From assembly GCF_019112545.1 (NCBI RefSeq), contig NW_025064896.1, positions 861,317-925,316 of the forward strand: DNA of 64,000 bases, read 5' to 3'. A program made the translations under genes and the position numbers. The notes under the pieces were generated by a model. It worked only from the letters and a program-made list of their open reading frames with translations. It searched no databases and was not told the DNA's origin. This stretch comes from Guyanagaster necrorhizus (Eukaryota > Basidiomycota > Agaricomycetes > Agaricales > Physalacriaceae). Shown piece by piece: positions 1-10,930 of this stretch (position 1 is the stretch's first letter; every line of letters starts with the position of its first letter).

Positions 1-3000
1 TTGGCCTGTGTTGGAAAATATGCCGAGATGTATTATTTTCAATAAATGAACTGACTTCTGATTGCAAAAACATGGAGAGACCAAGAAAAAAGGATCATAT
101 AGAATTGACTTGACCCAGACAGGAGAACATAGTGGAGTAACATCTGCACAAGGAAACAAGCACTGGATGTGCCTGAATAGTAATTTCGAGTCAAGTCACT
201 TCTGTGCATTTCAGGAGTGCTTTTGCTGGTTCCTGCCATCAGAATATAAGCACCAAAGAACTGGATGGGATAGACTGCATAGAAAAACCTTACCTAGCAG
301 TAAGTGTCAAGCATGAGCAGTACCATTACTGTGAGTTGACCATATGCAACTGAATATCACTACTTACTGACCTCATGGGCTGGTAGCATGAAGGACCTGG
401 ATACTATCATATACTGATGGCTAGTAGAGAAAAAAAAATTACCAGTAATAGATAGATAAATCTCAACCTCCAGGTTGTAAGGAGGTTTTCACATGGTAAA
501 CTTGTTCAGCTCCATTGATTCAGAGCTTAAGAAATCATTAAATTTAGATGCCATCAACTGCAATCAAGCCACAAATCCAAGCCTGCCCTGGAAAGAACAT
601 TAGCACTTTTCCAACTTTGAGAGTAGGACATAGAGCACACCTAGCATTATGGATAGGAAAAGGTCTCATAGATGATGCGATCAGGACCACAATAGCCTAG
701 TATGATTGAAAAGTACCATGACAAATCTGAAGCAGTTTGGAATGGGCAGCTCATCCAATGTCAAGTCAATGTTTTGTGCTCCTTCTTGATAAGTTACTCC
801 CCAGTTGTGCAACAGATATTGGCCTACTGGCTGGGTATTTCCAGCAGATGATATGAATCAGGACTAGTTGCAGCAACTGTTGAAGGGACCCAAAATGTCA
901 CTGGAGGGTTGATGCATGACATGATCACTGATCAGAAACAGCAGGATGGCCATGTGTTTGGCATGCCTCCAAGTTTCTCCTTGTTCCCTCATTCACACTC
1001 TGAAGAGTGTGGCTTACAACTACCATCATTCATATATCTGAAGTTGTTGGAATCTGTGAGAGAATTTAAGCAATCTAGCATCCTGGCATGCTGAGTAAGA
1101 AAAGAATCTGAGAGAAATTGAAGGAATTAGATAGAAATTACTAGAAAAGGTGTAGTCTAGTATAAATATGAGAAGTCAATGGAGCAATTCCTCAGGAGTT
1201 TGTAACTCAAAGACTAAAGGTCTTACAAGCATGTACTCTGGATACAGTCCAAATCTCAATAGAAGTGCAGTCAACCAACTATGCTCCCAAAAACCTGGAG
1301 AACCTTGCAATTTCTCTTCTATTCTGTCATGACTTACTACTATCCATATGACTTTGCTACTATCCCTTCTGAGAATACTTACATTTTTGACAAGGATGTC
1401 AGTTGTTGAAAAGCTAGAAGATCTCAGGACACTTGCACTTACCTCAGTTTCATACTTCTGAACTGTCCTCATAGAGCAGGAGAGGCAATTATCAAGAAGA
1501 TCAAGTTCATGAAGTCCATATGGGCCCCAAATCATGAGTTTCTCCTCTTCTACATTAAGGACTGCCATAATATCCCTGGCCAGAAAGCTGTTATTTGGGT
1601 AGAGCAATGACAATCCCAATCAGCCTTCACCAGAACCTCTGAAGTCTGACACCTCAATGCCCTCACTAGAACCCCCTATAAAGAAGAGATGTTTTCTTTC
1701 TTCTGAATCCATTTCTCATGCAAGCTCACACATTTCCCCCTCTTTACTCTGCAGTCCAGCTCTTGACATCTTTTCTGTCTACTGCATGCCAGTTGCCTCA
1801 GCCTGGGATGCCAATATGCTCTCCACTCTGGTGTCCCACTCTGATTCCACTTTCTCAGCTGAGGAGGCCACAGTGATTGCCATAGTCACTAGCAATGCCA
1901 CTGATGAATACATGCCCCTCACTCACCAGTGTTACTGGTATGCTCAGATCATTTTCAACACCATCATTGAGATGCAGGTGGGGAAATACACAAAGACACC
2001 ACACAAGAATGATAAATGTATGGGAAAGCACAGGAGCATGAGGGCAATCAATAATGCCATATTGAATATCTTCATGTCCAGAGCTGCTACCTCAAAAATT
2101 TGATCTAGATGTACTGCACAAAATGGGAAAAGTGGTTGGAGGATATTGAGGTTATGAAAAAGGTGTGCTTTTTCAATTCATCATGGTCTCTCAAGAATTT
2201 CACATATACTGATTCTTGGATTGTAGAAGAAGGAGAGGCCATTGAGAATTGTCAAAAGAGAAAGACAGGCAAAGTAGAGGAGAGAAAGGTGAGGCTGGAG
2301 GCTCAGTGAGAACTTGTGAGGATGCAGAAGGAATTTGACAACTACAAATGGGATCTGCATATGGGTCATTTGCACTCTTCACAGACAAGCACAGTTGGAA
2401 ATTGCTGATTTGCTGCCTCAATTCTCATTGTTTTTTCTGAGGACTTCCATCTATCACTCTGCTACTTCTTTGTATTCTGGTTTCCTCCATTCCTATGCTC
2501 ACACTGTCATTCTGCTGTTTATGCTGCTATCACTTCACTTATAGTTCTTACCATCCACTTCTCATAATGTATATTTTCTGTTATGACAGTATTTGATGCA
2601 AGTAGCAAGGACCTGATACCCTAGTGTACAAGTATCCTCAGTCTTCTCTGCACATTCTGGATGACACCATTCTATCTACTGCAAGCAACAATAGATATTA
2701 AGGATGACTTTACTGGTCCAGGCTCTGGTTGGACATGGCACAGAGATTAGAGCCAATCATGTATTCTAATCTCCTGTTGCCACCAAGCCCTGAGATAAGT
2801 CTACCACAAATTATTTAAGTAGGGGTGTACAGCAACTCTGGCCATCACCATCCATAGTTGTAAAATGAGTATTGCTCTTCCCAGCTTTTGTTCAGTGATC
2901 ATCTTGATCTGTTGTTTCTTGCTGATACAACATGATACAATGGAATACCACATACACTACATCTCATCAGTGTCTGTGAAATCTGGTTAGCACCTGGAAG

Positions 3001-3090
3001 GTCCTTGTGAACAATGCCTGCATATATCAGTCTGATTGTGGTAATATATAGTTATTCATAGGTCATTCCATAGTAATAGAGCTTAATTGT
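1..3090. other. CpG-depleted block with relic reading frames
   Basis: CG dinucleotides are almost absent here, while TG and CA are abundant; CG returns to normal abruptly near 3100. In fungi this pattern is usual for old sequence that was cytosine-methylated and lost C by deamination. Only short reading frames survive. The longest are 1176-1619 on minus (about 147 codons) and 1657-2103 on plus (about 148 codons); the plus one contains the string HQCYWYAQIIF and may descend from an agaricomycete multigene family, but I cannot name it. No terminal repeats, reverse transcriptase or transposase motifs are recognisable. Best read as a silenced, decayed mobile or duplicated segment. Confidence 0.6.
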
Positions 3091-3272
3091 AAAGCAGCCA
3101 CCGATGAAGGTTGATCAAAAGCAACAAAGCAAACTCCTTGGACATCGACCACCACCACCATGACAATAGACAATTAATCTGCTCTCTCTCTCTGCTAGAA
3201 TAATGGAGCTACACAGAGGCACTGTGGCGAGATTCCTAAATGTGCATCATTGACTTGGAGGCATCGCAGTCT

Positions 3273-3599
3273 TCAAATTTTCAGGCTTCCATCAGGGTCG
3301 AGCGTGGGTTTGTTATCTCTGGCGTCAGTGCTGTCCATACGTTTAAGGTGCCGCAGACCCTCGCAAACATCGGAACAAACTTCTCCTGTGAGACCGTTCA
3401 TTTTCTTTCCCGCTAAGATAGTTTCGATTACTTTATCCAGATGTTCAACTTCGTCGCAATGACCTTGGTGTCTGTGATCGGGATATTTGCGTACTTCTCT
3501 GAGTAAGTCTTTCACGATGTTTTGTCGATGGTCATTGAAACGTCTGCTTAAATCCAAGGGCAAGACGCTGGAGGAGATTGCGGTATCATTCGGCGACAA
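3273..3599 (-). CDS. Possible exon of an unknown protein
   Basis: An open frame of about 108 codons on the minus strand ends with a stop at 3273. No ATG lies at its 5' end and an in-frame stop lies just upstream, so it would have to be a 3' exon behind a splice acceptor. The translation is polar, with a His/Asp/Glu-rich stretch (YPDHRHQGHCDEVEHLDKV) and no recognisable domain. It lies downstream of the repeat-protein gene on the same strand. It may be a chance frame. Confidence 0.25.
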   Translation of the reverse strand: MSPNDTAISSSVLPLDLSRRFNDHRQNIVKDLLREVRKYPDHRHQGHCDEVEHLDKVIETILAGKKMNGLTGEVCSDVCEGLRHLKRMDSTDARDNKPTLDPDGSLKI

Positions 3600-3982
3600 A
3601 GTCTTTCATGCTGGGGGCATGTTGAAGGGATCTACATCGTGCAAAATTGAGGACGAATTTGGAAGAAATACCCTGTATTATATTTGTCAGTACTTAAGTA
3701 TATCTATAGTACTTCCCAGGACATTTGTCTGGTCTTAAAACGTTACAATGAACGGGGAACATGTTCACGCTGACGACATCATACCAATAGCATTGCATAA
3801 ATCCATGAAAGATACTTGATAGACAACTTGAACAACTCTTTACATCCTAGAATTATGGTCAATCTCCCAACCCAAATGGAGCGCAGGACTGCAAGTTAAC
3901 CAAAACTACTCATCCTATGGTGATCCATTAGCATTGTTGTATTAGGAATCAAATAGACGTTCCTTGCCTCTTAATTGCGTGC

Positions 3983-5060
3983 TCAATAAGTGTCCGGCCC
4001 ACCACCATACCTGAAACAAAGATCCACTCATGAACCTCAGGGGCGGGTCAAAGGGGACGACTTACGGGACAGCAGTGTCTATTTCACTCTCGCGAGCCTA
4101 TAGATCGTATTATGAACATCGGCAAGACTACTCTGAAAAGCGAGTGCCCCACCTCAACTTTCAAGTCACGAACCCAATAGGAATCAGGACCGTTGTCGTA
4201 CCTTCGGAGAAAGTGATGTTGATGTAGGGTGCAGACGATAACCAGAAGGCCACTTACGGACTAACAGAAGCAATCTCTGGCTGACGAGCCTGCGGGATAG
4301 AGCGCGTAAACTTCCTGGAAACAGACAGTGGTGGAGACAGAGGCTTCCGTACCTTGACATCTCGTACCCAATAAGATTCAGGCCCGCTCGCATAACTTTT
4401 CAAGACACATCAATCCACAATAACCACTTGAAACAGATTACTCACGGGACAGCAGAGTCGACACCTTCCTCACGGGCCTATGAGATTGAAGATTACTTTA
4501 CAAATAGATCGGGGTAGGAGAGATTATTCACCTTAATATCGCGCACCCAATAAGTATCAGGTCCATTATCATAGCTGTTTATTTCATATGGTCAGCTGTT
4601 TGACAGATGCCTTCGTACAGGTATCCTTACGGGCTAGATTCCTGGTGAGCCAAATTAAGAAAACCTTGAGGAACCATAACACGCAGGAGTCAGGAGAGAG
4701 ACGCACTTCGACACCACGGACCCAATACGTGCTTGGTCCATTATCGTAACTGGCAGATGCAGGTATTAGTCATCTACTGCACCTGTTGGGCTCAGAGAGA
4801 ACTCACGGGGCTACGGAGTCAATGTCTTCCTGACGAGCCTATGTTTGGTATTGGTGAGATCGTATGCTTCGTTGCAACTATCATGGAATGTCATTACCAA
4901 AAAAGTGGACGAGTATCGTGGAGCTTACCAGTTGACAGAACAAACCTGGTAGGCTTTCAGACCATTGTCAAATCTTGCGATGTTGTTAGACGACTGCAAA
5001 TGGAGAGAAACATTCAGAATTCACCCTCTGCCAGAGTCAGCTTCGGTACGAGGACGCTAA
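3983..5060 (-). repeat. Tandem exon-pair repeat, period about 187 bp
   Basis: Genomic units of roughly 175-195 bp repeat across this span. Each contains a 32-nt exon, an intron, a 43-nt exon and another intron. Conserved blocks recur near 4066, 4258, 4446, 4631 and 4807 (32-nt exon type) and near 4159, 4353, 4532 and 4707 (43-nt exon type). Exons are well conserved and introns are not, which fits unit duplication followed by selection on the coding part. Confidence 0.8.
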
Positions 5061-5181
5061 ATGAATATTGTAAGCGTAGTCCAGACCATTGGCACGGAAG
5101 ATGTTCGCATACGATAATGATCCCAGCATTGGCCGTCCCAAAGGCAAGGAAAGCAAGAGACACAAAAGCAGAGAACTTCAT
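3983..5181 (-). CDS. Secreted tandem-repeat protein, candidate RiPP-like precursor
   Basis: A 13-exon minus-strand model of 155 codons. Exon 1 (5113-5181) encodes a clear signal peptide, MKFSAFVSLAFLAFGTANA. The rest is exon pairs of 32 and 43 nt, joined in phase, each pair giving one 25-residue repeat. The first half is close to A-R-x-x-x-I-D-S-A-V-P; the second is close to Y-D-N-G-P-D-T-Y-W-V-R-D-I-K. Exons: 5025-5056, 4946-4973, 4807-4838, 4707-4749, 4631-4641, 4532-4574, 4446-4477, 4353-4395, 4258-4289, 4159-4201, 4066-4097, 3983-4010. The first repeat is degenerate, the fourth exon pair begins with only 11 nt, and the last ends early at GPDTY-stop. Dikaritin-type precursors have the same plan (signal peptide plus Tyr-containing repeats), and a UstYa gene lies divergently next door. 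Unlike those precursors there is no KR Kex2 site; a K-A-R junction recurs instead. The function is inferred; a structural repeat protein is the alternative. Confidence 0.7.
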
Positions 5182-6263
5182 GATTCCAAACAAGATGAAT
5201 CGAATGGCGTGGATTCATCGTTGCTTGAGGCCTATTATATAGTGATTGCTAGAGCTTCTGAATCGAGCACGGGGACAAGGTGCTGCAATTTCCCGGAGAT
5301 GGTGTCATACGGTCGAGGTTGTTGGGTTGCTCAATGCCAAAGGTGATATGGATCTCGCAAGACGCACCCCAAAATAAAGGATAGAGACGAGTTGTGTCAA
5401 AGATAGTGCTACCGATCTGTCAGTTGGACTATTCCTGAGTTTGGTATGGATATTAGATTACAAAATCTCCGGTTCCAAAGAGAACAACCGCGGATATGAG
5501 TGGCCTCGCCGCAAGGTGTTGTCCACACAGCAGTCAAGAGACCACGAATGAGGCACGACACTCTTGCACACCATCCACATGACAGGAGCTGAGTAAACAA
5601 GGTTTAGCAGAAAAAAACAACTTTAATTTTTCCTCACTCTTTGCGGGTCTTGAGGCTTGAAGGAATACTAGGGTACTTACAGAATAATAAGCAACTTGAA
5701 TAATGAAAGTTGAAGAGCTGCCGGAATTTACCGAGATACACTCAGCAACAGGTTATTCCGGGCCGGGCTCTTTTCATTCCGACCTCGAATCCTCGAAATC
5801 CAAGATGAGTCGCCCAGCGTATGCAGTCTTAGGACGCCTTATTTCTTCTAGAACGCTTGTCTACGCGCAAAAAAGTATTCACACCATGGTCATGAAGGCA
5901 TGTGCATAATTCATTAGCAAGGAACTAGATGCAGAGTCGGCACATTGCTAGATTTACACTGACAGCTTCTATGGGCACGGGAAGATGTAACTTACGTGCT
6001 GAATGAATGGTCGAGTCACCTCGACCAATGGCATTGTTTACCCTGCAAAAGGGTGGTATAAGACTTGGGGATACGTGAAGTGGCGAATCTGTCAAATCAC
6101 TGGACAGTTCTAATCAAGCACGGACTTTGTTTTACCTCAGGTCAGCTTCTTCTCTTGGACTATCAAGTACATGCTTTCACTAATGCTCTAGAACAATATT
6201 TGGATGCTGGGATACATTACACAGCAGGACCTTTCCCAGTACCCCGCAAAATCCGTTTTCTTC
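5182..6263. promoter_or_regulatory. Divergent promoter region between repeat gene and UstYa gene
   Basis: About 1.1 kb separates the two start codons. A TATATAATA element on the minus strand at 5233-5241 sits about 52 bases before the repeat-gene ATG, and a GTATAAGA-like element near 6056-6063 precedes the UstYa gene. A shared, co-regulated promoter is plausible. The interval also contains a short frame at 5703-5909 (listed separately) and a possible minus-strand exon around 5990-6045 bounded by AG and GTAAGT that I cannot assign. Confidence 0.45.
5703..5909 (+). pseudogene. Possible N-terminal fragment of a second UstYa-like gene
   Basis: A 68-codon frame starts with an ATG. Its beginning (MKVEELPEFTEIHS, then GPGSFHSDLESS) resembles the short acidic cytosolic leader that precedes the membrane anchor in UstYa/DUF3328 proteins. 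The expected hydrophobic anchor is poor and no HxxHC motif follows within the next 300 bases. It could be a decayed paralogue of the UstYa gene 350 bases downstream, or chance. Confidence 0.25.
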
Positions 6264-7230
6264 ATGATGGGCAGCGAGTCGCTGGACTATGTCCCGCTAG
6301 TGTCTCCTGACGATGACCCGTACTCCACACGAAAGATTCGCGGGATTCGTTCGAAATGGCGCGAGAAGATTCACATTGGGATCATCTTATTACAAGCTTG
6401 CGTGCTGGTGTTCTTGCTGTTCATCAACTTGCGTGGAGCCAACTGCCAGCCTATCTATGTGGACCGCCCATTGTTATATTGTAAATATCACATCAGTGGA
6501 AACTATTAGCCTTCTTAATCGTCTCTTGGTTAGCGCCTGCTCAAGAGGCTTTGGAGAACGAGGTGAAAGTGTTCACCGTCGGAAGAGAAGAAAAGACGAT
6601 ATATCAAGGTTTCGACAACGAAGCAGATAGAGCTTGGGGCGATCTTTACAACCGTCAGTGATCTATGTCAATGGCGTTCTTCTTTACGATCTCATAGTTT
6701 CACTACAGACACGCTCTTGAAAATCTCCAGAAACGAGGCCGCTCTTCTTCCAAATAAGACTTACCCTATCTACGGTGAAGGTGGATACTACCTTGCTGGT
6801 TTGGACGTATTCCATCAGCTCCATTGCTTGGTGAGTAGGAGGATACCTTTTGGTACGGTAACTCAAACTTTCGGATAGCATGTCGTCCGCCATGCTCTTT
6901 ATAGCGATCAGTTCGATGATCCACACGCAGATCCTGAACATGTCTCCCATTGCATCGACGCGATCCGCCAGTCTTTGATGTGAGCGAGCCCTGATCTTAA
7001 ATTCAACCCTTTGGCTGATATCATTCCACAGGTGTAATGCAGACATTTCCGTGAATGTCTGGCAATGGAGCCAAGAACTCTCTGCTGTCGTGGGATACAG
7101 CTCGCAGGCGCATTCATGTCGCAACTTTGACAAGCTTCGAGACTGGGCGAGGGAGCGCAGGATTCACGAGTGGATCGACATCCGCCTGTTCGTAGAAGAT
7201 GACCTACCAGATCCTCCTATTATCAGTTAG
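6264..7230 (+). CDS. UstYa/DUF3328 family oxidase
   Basis: Five exons (6264-6480, 6534-6653, 6709-6830, 6879-6979, 7032-7230) splice into an intact frame of 252 residues. Family marks appear in order: an acidic cytosolic leader, one membrane anchor (around HIGIILLQACVLVFLLFINL), the YSPAQ motif, a PNKTYPIYG stretch, and the two signature motifs FHQLHC and HCIDAIRQSLMC, then SCRNFDKLRDWARER near the end. The length is typical. UstYa proteins are proposed copper-dependent oxidases that cyclise or hydroxylate ribosomal or nonribosomal peptides in the secretory pathway. The ATG at 6264 (or 6267) gives a normal N-terminus; the ATG at 6204 is in frame and cannot be excluded. The gene is divergent from the tandem-repeat secreted protein, its likely substrate (inference). 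Confidence 0.88.
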
Positions 7231-7800
7231 AACATCTTTCACGCCTGTGTACAGTAGTTACGATGCGACAAATGGAACTGACAATTCAAACGTGATGACT
7301 GCCGTGACCCAGGCCGGTGGTGCCAATGACACGGAGCACGGTCACGGTCCGTCTGGTACTATCATCCACGGACCACACGAAGTTCATGTTCACACAGCTT
7401 ATGGTCCTGGCTGTCCAACGCATCTAGTTTGCGGAATGATTGAGCAAGCGATGAGAAAACTGGACTGTTTTCAAGTTCTTCAGCAGTGGCGGCAGGGTTG
7501 GCAGCACTCTAGCTATGCTTTGTCGGGTCCAAGCCCGGGCCACGAGGAAGGGTAGTTTGGGCCTCGGGAGCGCAACCAAATCTAGTGAACAATATCCTCT
7601 TGCTCCTTTCCCAGCATCAGGTAGCAATCGCTGTGGCCTGAGGGTCTTTGTTCTCGAATACTCCAGGCTGACATGAACCCCCTATCTTACTTCGACCCAT
7701 CTTACTTAGGTTCATATTCTTCGATCATCTCGTCTCGCCTCTCATTCTGATAAGTTGAGCGGTTCAAACCTTGTTTCTTTGTCCTAACTACCAACCAAAT
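7231..7800. other. Intergenic, with a frame overlapping the UstYa end
   Basis: Downstream of the UstYa stop. A plus frame overlaps the 3' end and runs to 7555; from an ATG at 7292 it is rich in Gly, His and Thr with no recognisable domain. I see no convincing gene, RNA or mobile element here. Confidence 0.4.
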
Positions 7801-7807
7801 CCTCATA

Positions 7808-8149
7808 GTGGCACACCAGAGCGTCCCTTTAATTACGCTCTTCAATCAAAGCTTCAGAGCATCCATTGTCGAACAACGCATCTGTCCTAAATGCCGCCTT
7901 TTCATTCCAGTGGCAGCTCAAGAGCCAGTGAACATTTCTCATAGACTCTGCCATATCAACGCGGATGTTGAGCACATTGAGCTTCTGCTCAATGAAACAT
8001 TTGATCCAGATCCCAAGGATTCCGTCGATATCACCGAAGTGTTTGATGCAGGCCGGGCGTTTGCGTACAGATTGAGGCGCAATCAGCTTCTGAGACAGAA
8101 ACATGTTTTAGAGAACGTTTTACGACAGCCGGGTGCTGACCGTAAATAG
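7808..8149 (+). CDS. Possible 3' exon of an unknown protein
   Basis: An open frame of about 113 codons follows a plausible acceptor (CTCATAG) and ends at 8149. It carries C-x-x-C (ICPKC) near the start and a basic, helical C-terminus (RAFAYRLRRNQLLRQKHVLENVL). It has no ATG of its own at the 5' edge, so upstream exons would be needed and I could not place them. Family unknown. Confidence 0.35.
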   Translation: MAHQSVPLITLFNQSFRASIVEQRICPKCRLFIPVAAQEPVNISHRLCHINADVEHIELLLNETFDPDPKDSVDITEVFDAGRAFAYRLRRNQLLRQKHVLENVLRQPGADRK

Positions 8150-8440
8150 CGTTGATGGTACAAGTTTTGAAGGATTACGTTATATATATATGTTTTTTGT
8201 CCTGTAACATTCAGGAAAGTAATACTGCACGCATGGGATCATGGGCCACTTTGATATGAACCAGTTGAAGACGGCCAGGAGCACTCTGGTCTTTATCGCC
8301 AACCTCGAACACAATGCCATATTCGATGACAATTAACTTAGGTGCTATGAAGTATAGCAACAGAGAAATATCAAAGGTTTCAAAGATAATGTAATATACG
8401 GGCGTAATGATGTCAATGCTTCCAAAATGCTTAGACACGC

Positions 8441-10930
8441 TTATGCTTTCCGACAGTGATGTCGCTCTTTATGAGCCTTCCAGCTTTCTCTCAGATACTC
8501 CTTTCCACAAAAGTACGCGCGCCCACCACAAGATCCTGCAACATGCCTTCAAAACCTCCTCTAGAAAAAAATCTGGAAGAACATACCTCCGCATTTATGT
8601 ATGTATCCTGTCGATGCACAGTTAAAGCACCTCCGCCACGGTCCAGCTCTCACGCTCAACGCCTCCTCCTCAACGTCCACATCCGCGAAATCACCCCCGG
8701 GAGTATCGTGTTGCAATTGCCACAGGTCGTTAAAGGCTTTGACGTACGGTGCCAGGTTCTGCTTGCACATCGGCACAAGCTGCGTGTTGGTGTATCCTCC
8801 GAACATGTATGTCCTGCCATCGTCGGGATCAACAATGAGGTTCGCTTGGCACCTAAGGGAATTTGCTGATCAGCATTAGAAGCATAGACAAACAGGGTCG
8901 AAGTACCTGCATGTCGGGAATCCCCTTGTGAGGACGTGTTTCCACTTAGGCACCTTCATTGTTGGTGTTGCGTCCGGATTACCAGTCACCGGAGACGGAT
9001 CATACATAAAAGTGTCGGCAAATAAGTGAACTTGAAGCTCGCGCCTCCGCCTTCAGGTTCATCTGACATAACAATCGTATCCTGGTCAGTCGAATACCCT
9101 CCAAAGAGCGATAATTTGTTCAGCACCGGGTTCTTGAGGCAAAAATGTAAGAGAAATCAAAGAATGTAAAGAGACACTTACGAAAGCATGAGCAACCTCA
9201 GATCGTGCGGAGGGCGAGTCGCCTGACATATGCTCCCTACGCCACTTCTCGGTGGGTATGTGCCAACGCTACATGTTCTCAAAAATGAAGCTGTCATTGA
9301 CGTGTACTGGGTCCCCTCGCGTCGCCGCTGGGCGATTGGCCTCACCCCCCCAAAACGCACATCCGATCCTGCTCTTTGTTGACCCAGCTCATTGCCGTCT
9401 TGCGTGGATCTGGAGCCAGAGGATCTGCCTTGGGATGGAGGTGTCCGCTGAGACGACGCCACTTTTTCATCTCGAGGTCGAGTTTCACTAAAAGATTGCA
9501 TCCAACTTTGTTGTCGTTGTGCGTCCCACCGGATACGTAGAGTTTACCGTTAGCGATTTCCATGCAAGCGTCATTTAGCATGGTGTGGGGATATAGCCAA
9601 TTCCGACGCGTTTGTCCGCCATGGTGCGCTCGTACGTCGTGTTAATGGATCCCCACAGGCCTTTCTCCAGGCCAAAGTAATTGACTTGCTTTTTACCAGT
9701 GAACAAGTATGCATTGTCCTTGTATACCTTCATCGTCCAGGTTCGCATGATGCATCGGTGTTCGGGCTCGATGACCGGATACTTGGTAAGTTCTTTCTAG
9801 CCGTCGCGGGAAGCGAAGTCCAAACAGCAAATGTCACGGTAATAAAGCCCTATCGTGATGCCTTGAAAGCCTCCAGCTACGTACAGTTTTCCTACGTTTA
9901 TCCAAGTCAGAAACACATCATGATATTAAGTCGAAGAAAAGACTACCTTTCCAGATAGAGCTGGCAAAGTTACTACGAGGCACAATGCCACTCCCCGCCT
10001 TTGTGTGGAGGCGTTTCCATGAACCGCGCATATGCGAGCCTGGGTCTGTTACTTCCAAGGTTGACGTGCGAGAAGGATCTGGATGACGGAGCCGCAGCAG
10101 TTCTGTCAGGGAGTTTATGTTATTGAGGACCTTGATTTCCGGAATGGTGCGGGGCTAACATACTTTGATAGATGGTGAAAGATCTCCAGCGGGTGTACGA
10201 CGCGCGGCCGGTATTTCCGAGATAAATGTGAGCCATTGCTGTTTTGGCGATGGTGTGATGAAAGGGTGCAGAAGGTCGAATGCTGTTGAGAGGAACGATC
10301 CCGACAAGGAGAAACGGCTCCACTATCAGCATTTGCATTTGCTGGCATTGCGTGTGTGTATCCCAGGCTATCACATGCCAAGCTTTGAAGGTCCTCTACT
10401 GATCCTCGTCGTTGTGTTTGATCTAGCTATGTCTGGGTCTTGGGCAACGCTGAACCAATATTGCAAGGTGAGAGAGATCGCTCGGGTTCTAATTACAGGG
10501 TAATCAAAGGGTCCCATAAAGGATAGAGGGGGACGAACAATTAAGGATCCACCGATAATGGTGCGCTCCCACAGCTAATATATGCGTCGTCCGTATCCCA
10601 GCTTCCCATCTACCAGAGATGGACTCTCAGCGCGTCGTACGAGCCCATTGCAACGGTCATCTGGAGCTCAGTGCAGTTGCTCTCCTGCATACCGAAGCAT
10701 CCGAGCACGCCAGCCTGCTGCAGGATGAAGAGAAGGTCGAGAGCAGCTGGGAGGGACTCGGGAGTGAGGGTCATGATGCCGAGAGTGAGGTGCACGCGTT
10801 GAGGGGGTGTACAGTCTGGCGGAGGAAGACGGAGGGTGGCGTGGAAATCTGAGGTCGCCCCATCATCGTTTGCTCGGCTATCGGTCCGAATAGCCGCCGA
10901 ATCTGATGTCTTGTATCGATGGGTTGACAT
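8441..10930 (-). pseudogene. Kelch-repeat/MYND zinc-finger gene, decayed
   Basis: Read on minus, pieces of one family appear in order: a helical N-terminal part (10930-10120); Kelch blades with GKLYVAGGFQG near 9890, KYPVIEPEHR then AYLFTGKKQVNYF near 9700, GKLYVSGGT near 9530, LFGGYS near 9100 and TYMFGGYT near 8800; and a C-terminal MYND finger split over two exons (RCFNCASTG near 8650, then GRAYFCGKEYLRESWKAHKE near 8480), ending at 8441. The frame is broken at least three times: an in-frame TAG near 9805 where the family usually has Trp, a frame change near 9570 and another near 9030. MYND-Kelch proteins are common, poorly characterised agaricomycete proteins. Unrecognised introns could explain one break but hardly all three. 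Confidence 0.55.

Noticed and set aside
3983..5060. Regularly spaced similar blocks that could look like a CRISPR array
   Set aside because: The blocks are exons with GT..AG borders, they encode one frame, and the organism is a fungus.
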